A stretch of 64,000 bases of DNA from positions 1,674,001 through 1,738,000 of the forward strand of contig NZ_CP019067.1 in NCBI RefSeq assembly GCF_001989615.1, given 5' to 3'. The notes beneath the pieces were generated by a model. The model saw nothing but the letters and a program-made list of their open reading frames with translations, was not told where the DNA came from and made no database searches. Numbering within the stretch: the first letter of the stretch is position 1; the number at the start of each line of letters is the position of its first letter. Source of the DNA: Halorientalis sp. IM1011 (GTDB lineage Archaea > Halobacteriota > Halobacteria > Halobacteriales > Haloarculaceae). Made by a program: the position numbers and the translations under genes. Below, in pieces: positions 32,540 to 39,581 of the stretch.

Positions 32540-33235
32540 ATGAGCGAACGTAGCGACGAGGGGGAGCGACGGGGGCCGAATCCGCCGGCGGAAGGAAGTT
32601 CTGCCGAGCGGGGTGGGTCGTTCCTCGACGACTTCGCGACGAGCGTGCTGGCCGTCGTCGGTATCGGCATCCTTCTCTTTGCCATCAGCGGCGTCTGGCC
32701 GCCGATGGTCGCCATCGAGAGCGGGAGCATGCAACCGAACATCGGGGTCGGCGACCTCGTGTTCGTGATGGAGGAAGAGCGGTTCCCCAGCGACGATGCC
32801 ATCGAGGACACCGGTGTCGCGACCGTCTACAGCGCGAATCAGAGCGACTACCGGAAGTTCAACCGGCCGGGGGACGTGATCGTCTACGAGCCAAACGGCA
32901 ACGAGCGAGCCACACCGGTGATACACCGGGCCCAGTTCTTCGTCGAAGAGGGCGAGAACTGGTACGAGCGGGCCGACCCGGAACATCTCCCGAACGACGT
33001 CGACTCCTGTGAGGACCTCCAGCACTGTCCCGCGGAGTACGACGGGTTCATCACGCGCGGTGACAACCCGACCTCGAACAAGCGGTACGACCAGGTACAG
33101 GGCGTCTCCAGGCCCGTCAAACCCGACTGGGTGATCGGCACCGCCGAGTTCCGTATGCCCGGACTGGGCTGGCTCCGCCTCAACTTCCAGACGGGGCCGG
33201 TCGGGACCGCCGACGCCGCCGCGGCGGCGACCTGA
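32540..33235 (+). CDS. signal peptidase I (archaeal Sec11-type, S26B)
   Basis: A 231-residue membrane-anchored protease that cuts Sec signal peptides. A hydrophilic N-terminus of about 32 residues precedes one transmembrane helix (SVLAVVGIGILLFAISGVWP). The catalytic serine is S63 in ESGSMQPNIGVGDLV. H129 in TPVIHRAQ replaces the bacterial lysine, as in eukaryotic and archaeal enzymes. D175 lies in ITRGDNPTSN. It diverges from polB. Its neighbour order (polB, signal peptidase, orc1) is, as far as I recall, common in haloarchaea. Confidence 0.93.
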   Translation: MSERSDEGERRGPNPPAEGSSAERGGSFLDDFATSVLAVVGIGILLFAISGVWPPMVAIESGSMQPNIGVGDLVFVMEEERFPSDDAIEDTGVATVYSANQSDYRKFNRPGDVIVYEPNGNERATPVIHRAQFFVEEGENWYERADPEHLPNDVDSCEDLQHCPAEYDGFITRGDNPTSNKRYDQVQGVSRPVKPDWVIGTAEFRMPGLGWLRLNFQTGPVGTADAAAAAT

Positions 33236-33254
33236 AACGAGCCTTTTCGCGTCG

Positions 33255-34901
33255 TCAGTTGTCGAACCGCGCCTGCACGAACGGCTGGACGTCCTCGATG
33301 TCGCCCAGCCGGGAGTCCGACAGGAGAACTGCCTCGGTCTCGTCGATTGGCACCGAGAGGCTGATCTCCTTGGTGCGCCCGTACCGACCTTTCGAGACGA
33401 CGACGGCGTTGACGATGCCCAGCATGTCCAGTTCGGAGATCAGATCCGTCACGCGCCGCTGGGTGAGCGTGTCCGCGTCGATCTCCTCGCAGAGGCGCTT
33501 GTAGATGTTGTACACCTCGCCGGTGTTGATGTTGTGGACGCCGTTTTTCTCCAGCAGGATGATCGCGAACAGGACCAGCTTCGACTGCGTGGGGAGGGTC
33601 CGGACCACTTCGACCACGCGGTCGAGTTCGATCTTCTCCTGGGCGCGCCGGACGTGATCCTCCTCGACGCGTTCGGTCTGACCGCGCTCGGCGAGTTCCC
33701 CTGCGGTCCGCAACAGGTCGAGCGCCCGACGAGCGTCCCCGTGTTCCTGTGCGGCGAAGGCCGCACACAGCGGGATCACGTCGTCGGAGAGGGCCCCCTC
33801 CTCGAAGGCGTCGTTCGCGCGGTGCTGGAGGATGTCCCGGAGCTGGTTGGCGTCGTAGGGCGGGAAGACGATCTCCTCCTCGCCGAGGCTGGACTTGACC
33901 CGCGGGTCGAGGAAGTCGGTGAACTTCAGGTCGTTGGAGATGCCCATGATCGACACCCGTGAGTTGTCGAGTTCGGAGTTCATCCGCGAGAGGTTATAGA
34001 GGGTGTCGTCGCCGGATTTCTCGACGAGCTTGTCGATTTCGTCGAGCATGATGACGACCACGCGCTCGTGGTAGTCGACGGCCTCGAAGAAGCTGTTGTA
34101 CACGCGGTCGGTCGGCCACCCGGTCATGGGGACCTCCTCGAACTCCTCGCGGTCGTCGTCCAGGTCCTCGATCCGGGCGTCCAGTTCGTCGACGGTCTCG
34201 ATCTCGTCGATCCCCGGCCCCGAGCCCACGGACACCCCCGTTTCGAGTGCACTCCCGTCTGCGGAAGCCAGGGCGGAGGGGTCGTCTTCTGCCCGTTCGC
34301 GGAGGTCTTCCAGTTCGGCGATACGGTCGTCGATCACCGACCGGTTCTGCTCGATGAACTTGTTGGCCAGTTGCGCGAGCACGCGGTACTGGGTGTCGGT
34401 GACCTCGCAGTTGATGTACTGGACCTCACAGGGGACCTCGTACTTCTGAGAGGTGGTCTCCAGTTCCTCGCTGACGAACTTCGCGCTCGCGGTCTTGCCC
34501 GTCCCGGTCTTGCCGTAGATGAGGATGTTCGACGGTGTGTCCCCGCGCAACGCCGAGACGAGGATCGTCGCCATGTTGTTGATCTGTTCCTGTCGGTGGG
34601 GAAGCTCCCGGGGCGTGTACGACGGGCGCAGTACCTCCTTGTTCTCGAAGATGGGCGCGCCGCTGAGCAGGTCGTCGAACAGTCCGCGCGACGCCTCGTC
34701 GAGGTCGCCGTCTTCCTCGACGTCGTCGAGTACCACGTCGTCCAGCGACGAGTCGGAGATCGACGTCTCTACGTCGACGCTGGATCGGCTCTCGTCGCCC
34801 GCCGCATCGTCGAGCGGTGACTGGCCGTCGGGCCCGCTCTGCCCGTCTCGCTTCCCCGCTCCCGTGTCCGGTCCGTCGGATTCGTTTCCGCTCCCTGTCA
34901 T
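33255..34901 (-). CDS. orc1: Orc1/Cdc6 replication initiator
   Basis: The protein binds ORB sites, melts the origin and helps load MCM. The 548-residue AAA+ protein has an acidic N-terminus, Walker A GKTGTGKT (130-137), a haloarchaeal insertion with an acidic helix (about 205-260), Walker B MLDEIDKL (from 285), sensor-1 MGISNDLKF, sensor-2 GDARRALDLLR and a C-terminal winged helix (VYNIYKRLCEEIDADTLTQR, RVTDLISELDMLGIV). ATG at 34901 is chosen. An in-frame GTG at 35021, 25 bases after a strong TATA box (AATATTTAATAGC, minus strand), would add 40 residues. The adjacent ORB-bearing region marks it as the origin-linked paralogue. Confidence 0.95.
   Translation of the reverse strand: MTGSGNESDGPDTGAGKRDGQSGPDGQSPLDDAAGDESRSSVDVETSISDSSLDDVVLDDVEEDGDLDEASRGLFDDLLSGAPIFENKEVLRPSYTPRELPHRQEQINNMATILVSALRGDTPSNILIYGKTGTGKTASAKFVSEELETTSQKYEVPCEVQYINCEVTDTQYRVLAQLANKFIEQNRSVIDDRIAELEDLRERAEDDPSALASADGSALETGVSVGSGPGIDEIETVDELDARIEDLDDDREEFEEVPMTGWPTDRVYNSFFEAVDYHERVVVIMLDEIDKLVEKSGDDTLYNLSRMNSELDNSRVSIMGISNDLKFTDFLDPRVKSSLGEEEIVFPPYDANQLRDILQHRANDAFEEGALSDDVIPLCAAFAAQEHGDARRALDLLRTAGELAERGQTERVEEDHVRRAQEKIELDRVVEVVRTLPTQSKLVLFAIILLEKNGVHNINTGEVYNIYKRLCEEIDADTLTQRRVTDLISELDMLGIVNAVVVSKGRYGRTKEISLSVPIDETEAVLLSDSRLGDIEDVQPFVQARFDN
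34233..34251. other. ORB-like sequence inside orc1
   Basis: CACCCCCGTTTCGAGTGCA resembles the origin ORBs (C-string, then GTTTCGAGTG). It is coding, in the insertion of Orc1. Confidence 0.4.
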
Positions 34902-34907
34902 AAACGT

Positions 34908-34934
34908 ACCCCTCTGTTTCGGGTGGAGAGGAAC
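34908..34934 (-). other. ORB element 1, next to orc1
   Basis: The minus strand has CTCCACCCGAAACAGAGGGG. It sits just upstream of the orc1 ATG, so Orc1 could repress its own gene by binding here. Confidence 0.65.
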
Positions 34935-35039
34935 ACCACGCGTCCCAGAAACGGCCCGTGAGTCGTCGAAGATCCGCTGTAGGTGGAAATCGGGCTTTCC
35001 GAGGACGTCCAGTTGAACCACAAGAACCCGTGGTTGACG

Positions 35040-35085
35040 AGCTATTAAATATTTCGATCGTTGAATGATCAATAGTCCACAGTAT
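35040..35085. promoter_or_regulatory. AT-rich block: orc1 promoter and possible unwinding element
   Basis: It contains GAGCTATTAAATATTTCG and GAATGATCAATAG. On the minus strand AATATTTAATAGC is a strong TATA box for orc1. The region could also melt easily. Confidence 0.5.
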
Positions 35086-35165
35086 GGAGCCGTTGCATCC
35101 GATATCAGACCGTAGAGTCGGCGTTCTCGGCGATCGACGAGAGTGGGAAGACTCCGCTGACACCG

Positions 35166-35193
35166 GGGAACACCCCCGTTTCAGGTGTAACGG
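35166..35193 (-). other. ORB element 2
   Basis: The minus strand has TTACACCTGAAACGGGGGTG. It is a variant core (ACACCTGAAAC) with the G-string. Confidence 0.6.
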
Positions 35194-35443
35194 AGAATAG
35201 ATCCGTCTCACCCGGGAAACGATGTGAACGTGACGTGCAATTCGAGCCAGAGAGGAGAGCAGTAGTTCCGGCCAATAGCGTCAACGGAATCGAGAGATCT
35301 AGTTGACGTTTTCGAGTGAGCGGATCGACGAGAGAGCAAAAGACGAGAGAGCAGAACCGGAACACCAGCTGGGATCGTCGTAGGTTGGAGAACGGTTCCG
35401 GTGGGGAGAGCGGTTCGACGGGAAAGGATGGGGTGGGGAGGGA

Positions 35444-35473
35444 CCCCCCCACCCCTTCGTTTCGGGTGGAACG
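35444..35473 (-). other. ORB element 3 (left arm of the core origin)
   Basis: The minus strand has GTTCCACCCGAAACGAAGGG followed by a long G-string (GTGGGGGGG). It mirrors the element at 35715-35742 across the AT-rich stretch. Confidence 0.8.
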
Positions 35474-35496
35474 GTGTGGAGGAGGGGTGGGGGGAC

Positions 35497-35514
35497 CCCC
35501 TCTCTAGAGAGGGG
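35497..35514. repeat. 18-bp perfect palindrome in the origin
   Basis: CCCCTCTCTAGAGAGGGG. It lies between the left core ORB and the AT-rich stretch. Confidence 0.85.
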
Positions 35515-35650
35515 AAGCATTAAGTAACCACTCTAACAATCAAACCCGTAGAACACCCAAACACCCTTTCTTCTAGTGGAGCTAGTATGTTGTGTGGCTA
35601 GAGTCAGCGAAATCAGCTAGACTAGTGGAAAGTATGCCTAGAGGCACGCT
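35515..35650. other. AT-rich stretch, likely duplex unwinding element
   Basis: A markedly AT-richer segment (for example AGCATTAAGTAACCACTCTA) between the two inverted core ORBs. It contains repeated short CTAG and CTAGTGGA words. Confidence 0.6.
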
Positions 35651-35714
35651 CCCGTGGAGTAACCTCCATATCCATCGACGACTCGCTGCTCACCCCCACC
35701 CCGGCATTCCTGCC

Positions 35715-35742
35715 GTTCCACTCGAAACAAGGGGGTGGGGGG
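35715..35742 (+). other. ORB element 4 (right arm of the core origin)
   Basis: GTTCCACTCGAAACAAGGGG followed by GTGGGGGG, the full ORB with G-string, in the opposite orientation to ORB element 3. Confidence 0.8.
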
Positions 35743-35822
35743 CTTCCATCCCGGTCAGTCCAGATCAGGTTTTCACCGCACTGTGGTAACTGGTACCGTG
35801 GCATTCCCATTCGTCATCTACA

Positions 35823-35843
35823 CCCTGCTCCGTTTCGGGTCCA
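35823..35843 (-). other. weak ORB-like element
   Basis: CCGTTTCGGGT with flanking CTGCT and CCAG. It has the core but no G-string. It lies 26 bases before the iteron array. Confidence 0.35.
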
Positions 35844-35868
35844 GCCCGATCATCCGCCAATACTTTCC

Positions 35869-35994
35869 CGTCGACCCTCCCCCGTCAACACTTTCCCGTC
35901 GACACTCTCCCGCCGACCCTCTCCTGTCGACACTCTCCCATCGACCCTCTCCTGTCGACACTCTCCCATCGACACCTTCCCGTCGACTACCTCT
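35869..35994. repeat. array of nine 14-bp iterons
   Basis: Nine consecutive units of consensus CGTCGACACTCTCC, each differing by 0-3 bases, with TGTCGACACTCTCC repeated exactly twice. The 14-base period is not a multiple of three and the reading frames across it have poor composition, so it is not coding. It lies on the oapA side of the origin. Confidence 0.9.
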
Positions 35995-36190
35995 GCCCGG
36001 CTCACGGGACCGTTTCTTCCGTTGGTTGCTTTCCGACACGTCCAGCGGACGTGCCATATCCTGCCCCGTCCATCGTTTCACCCCATCGTTTCCCCACGAA
36101 CCGGCCACTCTCCCACCGAATTAGTATCGGAGTATTTATGTATGTCTGACGTACACTTAAGTCGATTCGGTCGGGAAGTACCCGCAGAAG

Positions 36191-36214
36191 CTCTCTCACG
36201 GAGAGAGCGGGAGG
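36191..36214 (+). promoter_or_regulatory. 5'-UTR hairpin and ribosome binding site of oapA
   Basis: CTCTCTC-ACG-GAGAGAG (36191-36207) forms a perfect 7-bp stem. GGGAGG (36209-36214) is a Shine-Dalgarno sequence 6 bases before the ATG. A leader with SD is unusual here, where most genes are leaderless. The hairpin abuts the SD and could tune translation. Confidence 0.6.
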
Positions 36215-36220
36215 CCCAGG

Positions 36221-36850
36221 ATGGGACTGATCACGGACATCCGAGACAGTATTTCGTCGTTGTTCTCGGCGCAGGACCCGAAGCGAATCGGTATCTACGG
36301 TCCACCAAACGCCGGGAAGACGACGCTGGCGAACCGCATCGCTCGCGACTGGACAGGTGACGCTATCGGCCCGGAGAGTCACATTCCACACGAAACACGG
36401 CGCGCACGCAGAAAGGAGAATGTCGAGATCGAGCGCAACGGCAAGTCGGTCACCATCGACGTGGTCGACACGCCCGGTGTGACGACGAAAGTCGACTACA
36501 CCGAGTTCCTCGAACACGACATGGAGAAAGACGACGCCGTGCGCCGCTCACGCGAGGCTACCGAAGGCGTCGCCGAGGCCATGCACTGGCTGCGCGAGGA
36601 CGTCGACGGCGTCCTCTACGTGCTCGACTCCACCGAGGACCCGTTCACGCAGGTGAACACGATGCTCGTCGGCATCATCGAGAGTCAGGACCTGCCCGTC
36701 CTGATCCTCGCGAACAAGACCGACCTCGAGGACTCGAACATCCGCCGCATCGAGAACGCCTTCCCCCAGCACGAGACGCTGCCCCTGTCGGCGCTGGAAG
36801 GCGACAACATGGACGAGGTCTACGACAAGATCGCGGAGTATTTCGGGTGA
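36221..36850 (+). CDS. oapA: Era-like GTP-binding protein, origin-associated OapA
   Basis: A 209-residue GTPase. G1 is GPPNAGKTT (27-35), G3 is VVDTPGVTT, and G4 is LANKTDLED; G5-like LPLSALEG follows. In haloarchaea this gene (oapA) is linked to the orc1 origin together with oapB and oapC. Its function is not settled, possibly in linking replication to cell state. An SD sequence and a hairpin precede it. oapB starts 4 bases after its stop. Confidence 0.9.
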   Translation: MGLITDIRDSISSLFSAQDPKRIGIYGPPNAGKTTLANRIARDWTGDAIGPESHIPHETRRARRKENVEIERNGKSVTIDVVDTPGVTTKVDYTEFLEHDMEKDDAVRRSREATEGVAEAMHWLREDVDGVLYVLDSTEDPFTQVNTMLVGIIESQDLPVLILANKTDLEDSNIRRIENAFPQHETLPLSALEGDNMDEVYDKIAEYFG

Positions 36851-36854
36851 TCTC

Positions 36855-37247
36855 ATGCCGGAAGTGAAAAAAGCAGACGACGGCGACGACGGCGTGCAGA
36901 TCGACCTCATCAGCGGTGAGCGCATGGAGAACATGACCTCCATGGAGAAGATCCGGATGATACTCGACGGTGTCCACGAGGGGAACATCGTCATCCTCGA
37001 AGAGGGACTGTCACCGGACGAGGAGTCCCGGCTCATCGAGGTCACGATGACCGAGATCAGCCCCGACGAGTTCAACGGGATCGAGATCGAGACGTATCCC
37101 CAGTCCGGGAGCACGGACTCGGGACTGCTCAACCGGCTGATGGGCAACAACGAGACGAAGAAGCTGACGGTGATCGGGCCGGCGAACCAGATCGAGACGC
37201 TACACAAAGACGAGACGCTGATCAGCGCCCTGGTCTCACGGAAATAA
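36855..37247 (+). CDS. oapB: DUF2073-type origin-associated protein OapB
   Basis: A 130-residue acidic protein matching the archaeal DUF2073 family: ISGERMENMTSMEKIRMILD, VHEGNIVILEEGLSPDEESR and KKLTVIGPANQIETLHKDET. It sits between oapA (4-base gap) and oapC (TAATG overlap), the usual haloarchaeal order beside the origin. Its molecular role is unknown. Confidence 0.87.
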   Translation: MPEVKKADDGDDGVQIDLISGERMENMTSMEKIRMILDGVHEGNIVILEEGLSPDEESRLIEVTMTEISPDEFNGIEIETYPQSGSTDSGLLNRLMGNNETKKLTVIGPANQIETLHKDETLISALVSRK

Positions 37248-37975
37248 TGCCCCACCAGTGTACGAGCTGCGGCCAGGTGTTCGACGACGGCTCCAAGGAG
37301 ATGCTGTCGGGCTGTCCCGACTGCGGCGGGAACAAGTTCCAGTTTCACCCCTCCACCGAGGACGTCCCGGACGAACCGGAGCCGTCGGCCGAACCGCCGG
37401 ACCCGCCCGCGCCCGACAGCTCCGTGGCCCGTACCGTCGGGAGCGCGGCCGCAACCGTCCGCGACCTGGTCGGTGGCTCGGGCGGGTCGAAGTCCGCGGG
37501 CGCACCCGACGACGACGCGTCGTCCGCCGCCCCGGAACACACGCCGGCCGACTCGATTCCGTCTGAACCGGCCCCGGCCCCGGAACGCACCCCGGGCGAA
37601 AATCCTCCGTCACGTGAAGACGCCGCACAGGCCGACGCTCGCAGCGAAGTCGTCAGCCCGGACGAGATTCCCACGGATGCCGACGTGGACACCCGGGACG
37701 ACGCACACGCACAATCCGACGCGACCGGCGACGGACCCGTCCCCGATTCGGCGGGCGGTACCGGCGGCCGCGTCGCAAGCGAACCCAGCGAGGACCGCCC
37801 GGACCTGAGTGACCTCCGCGAGGAACTCAACGACCAGTTCGAGAGCATCAAGGTCCTGAGTCCGGGACAGTACGAACTCAACCTGATGGAGCTGTACGAC
37901 CGCGAGGAGTACATCATCGCCCTCCAGGAAGACGGTCGGTACACGATTCAGGTTCCCGAGAACTGGCACGATTGA
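37247..37975 (+). CDS. oapC: zinc-ribbon origin-associated protein OapC
   Basis: A 242-residue protein. The N-terminal zinc ribbon has CTSCG (5-8) and CPDCGG (23-26). A disordered Pro/Ala/Asp/Glu linker runs from about residue 37 to 180. A conserved C-terminal domain (FESIKVLSPGQYELNLMELY, then DREEYIIALQEDGRYTIQVP) ends the protein. The ATG overlaps the oapB stop by one base. It completes the oapABC operon. The middle is poorly conserved in such proteins, but the two ends match the family. Confidence 0.85.
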   Translation: MPHQCTSCGQVFDDGSKEMLSGCPDCGGNKFQFHPSTEDVPDEPEPSAEPPDPPAPDSSVARTVGSAAATVRDLVGGSGGSKSAGAPDDDASSAAPEHTPADSIPSEPAPAPERTPGENPPSREDAAQADARSEVVSPDEIPTDADVDTRDDAHAQSDATGDGPVPDSAGGTGGRVASEPSEDRPDLSDLREELNDQFESIKVLSPGQYELNLMELYDREEYIIALQEDGRYTIQVPENWHD

Positions 37976-38044
37976 TCTCCCGCTCCACTCGTCACGCTCG
38001 ACGGACTCTTCGCTAGGTTACAGGAAACGACCCTGACATAATCG

Positions 38045-38054
38045 TTATACAAAT
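38045..38054 (+). promoter_or_regulatory. TATA box of the small gene at 38082
   Basis: TTATACAAAT, centred about 32 bases before the ATG. Confidence 0.5.
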
Positions 38055-38081
38055 GGCCGAGTATGCACTCGTCTGAGGACC

Positions 38082-38240
38082 ATGCGACACCGCGAACACT
38101 CCCACATCCACGAGTGGGCCGCGCTCGTGGGGGAAGACGTCGGGGACTCGGCGATCGACGCGTCTGTCCGAACGGGCGGTGACGACGAGCGGACGGAGCT
38201 TCGATACCGCGACGACGCGGGCGTCGGGACGGACCACTGA
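38082..38240 (+). CDS. small protein, unknown function
   Basis: A 52-residue frame, MRHREHSHIHEWAALVGEDV onward, ending DDAGVGTDH. It is His-rich at the start and acidic after. A good TATA box upstream and haloarchaeal codon use (mostly G or C in third positions) support it as a real gene. The function is unknown. The rest of the 37976-38336 gap shows nothing else. Confidence 0.6.
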   Translation: MRHREHSHIHEWAALVGEDVGDSAIDASVRTGGDDERTELRYRDDAGVGTDH

Positions 38241-38336
38241 CCGGGCGGGCACTCGTCGTGGTACCGACTGACAATCGGGGTCGAAGAAATCGGGTTCGAG
38301 GGTACCGGGGCCGCTGATTCGTCCGGAGCCGACGGC

Positions 38337-39251
38337 TCAGGCGATCTTCTCGTACTGCTCGGAGAGCTTGTCGGCGGCGTCGTCGAGCAGGTCTTCCTCC
38401 TGGGCGGTCAGGTCCCAGTCGACGACTTCCTCGACGCCGTTCGCGCCGAGTTTGCACGGGAGACCGAAGGCGGTGTCCTCGTAGCCGTACTCACCGTCGA
38501 GTTTGATGGAGGCTGGCAGGACCTCGCCGGTGTCGTTGATGACGGCTTCGACCATGTGGGCCACACCCGTGGCCGGCCCCCACTCGGTCGCGCCCTTGCG
38601 TTCGATGACGTCCATGGCGCTCTCCTGGAGTTCTTCGAGGATCTGCTCCTGTTCGTCTTCGGTGAACTCGGGGTCGGTACCGTTGACGCGGACCTTCGAG
38701 AACACGGGCACCTGCGCGTCGCCGTGCTCGCCGAGGATCGTCGCCTCGACGTTCCCGACGGGTTCGTCGAAGCGCTCCGAGAGGACGTAGCGGAACCGGG
38801 CGGAGTCGAGGCGGCCGCCGAAGCCGATCACCTTGTGCCGGTCACGGTCGCCGACCTCGTACTGGTGACGGTTGAGGAGGTCGACGGGGTTCGAGGTGGT
38901 GATCGAGACGAAGTCGTCGGTGTGGTCTTCGAGCTGGCCGATGATGTCGCCCATGATCGGGGCGTTGTCGTCGGCCAGGTCGATCCGGGTCTGACCCGGC
39001 GACCGCGGCAGTCCCGCCGTGATGACGACGACGTCTGAGCCGGCGGTGTCCTCGTAGGTCCCCTGCCGGATCGTCGTGTTGGAGTCGTACGCGACCCCGT
39101 GGTTCGTGTCCGCCGCCTGGCCGATGGTCACGTCCTCCTGGTCCGGAATGTCGACGTAGACGAGTTCGTCCGCGATGTCACGCAGGGCGATGTTGTACCC
39201 CGCTGCGGCACCGACGGTACCCGCCGCGCCCACTATGCTAACTTTCGTCAT
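38337..39251 (-). CDS. mdh: malate dehydrogenase (halophilic, LDH-like)
   Basis: A 304-residue NAD-dependent malate dehydrogenase of the citrate cycle. The nucleotide fold begins [20 protein letters not shown], the substrate loop is [17 protein letters not shown] (arginine specific for malate), and the catalytic histidine is in [13 protein letters not shown]. The sequence is very close to the well-studied Haloarcula enzyme as remembered. TATA-like GTTTAATTC (39277-39285) lies about 30 bases before the ATG. Confidence 0.97.
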   Translation of the reverse strand: MTKVSIVGAAGTVGAAAGYNIALRDIADELVYVDIPDQEDVTIGQAADTNHGVAYDSNTTIRQGTYEDTAGSDVVVITAGLPRSPGQTRIDLADDNAPIMGDIIGQLEDHTDDFVSITTSNPVDLLNRHQYEVGDRDRHKVIGFGGRLDSARFRYVLSERFDEPVGNVEATILGEHGDAQVPVFSKVRVNGTDPEFTEDEQEQILEELQESAMDVIERKGATEWGPATGVAHMVEAVINDTGEVLPASIKLDGEYGYEDTAFGLPCKLGANGVEEVVDWDLTAQEEDLLDDAADKLSEQYEKIA

Positions 39252-39581
39252 ATCGCACGTAACTCCCGTCGCCGGCGAATTAAACTCTTCTTTTTGGTCC
39301 GCCCGGCGACGCCCCCGTCCGACACCGACTCGTCCCACGACCCCGCTGTGGGACACACGTGAGTATCAGCGCAGATATTCCTCCGGAACGAAGGCGGGAC
39401 GTGAACCACTCGTATACGATCTCTGGCCCTCAGAATGGGGATCACATCGTTACTGGATTCACGTATGATAACAGAGAGTCAAGCTTAACCCGTTGCTGAC
39501 GAGAGTGTAACGCACTCAGTCGCACGCAACGCGGGGGCATTTCGGGTCGAACCGTGCGGGCGTGGTCGTCTGGACGATACG
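39252..39581. other. intergenic region between mdh and the membrane kinase
   Basis: It has the mdh promoter (39277-39285) at one end and a segment of lower GC from 39360 to 39490. An ORB-like GGGGGCATTTCGGGTCGAA is at 39533-39551, just before the kinase ATG. No convincing gene is seen. TATA-like CTTAACC near 39485 would give the kinase a leader of about 70 bases. Confidence 0.5.

Larger units (their letters stand above)
34902..36220. other. chromosomal replication origin (oriC1-type), gene-free 1.3-kb region
   Basis: The region between orc1 and oapA holds no convincing gene. It has at least four ORB elements with halophile-specific G-strings. Two strong ones, 35444-35473 and 35715-35742, are in inverted orientation and flank an AT-rich stretch (about 35515-35650), the likely unwinding element. 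It also has an 18-bp perfect palindrome, an AT-rich block at 35040-35085 and nine 14-bp iterons at 35869-35994. This is the architecture of haloarchaeal Orc1-dependent origins, and oapABC beside it agrees. Confidence 0.9.

Noticed and set aside
35869-35994. CRISPR array
   Set aside because: The units are 14 bp and contiguous with no spacers. No cas gene is nearby.
35818-36124. Reading frames across the 14-bp iteron array on both strands
   Set aside because: They are made by the repeat, whose 14-base period cycles all frames; no start signal or domain supports a gene.
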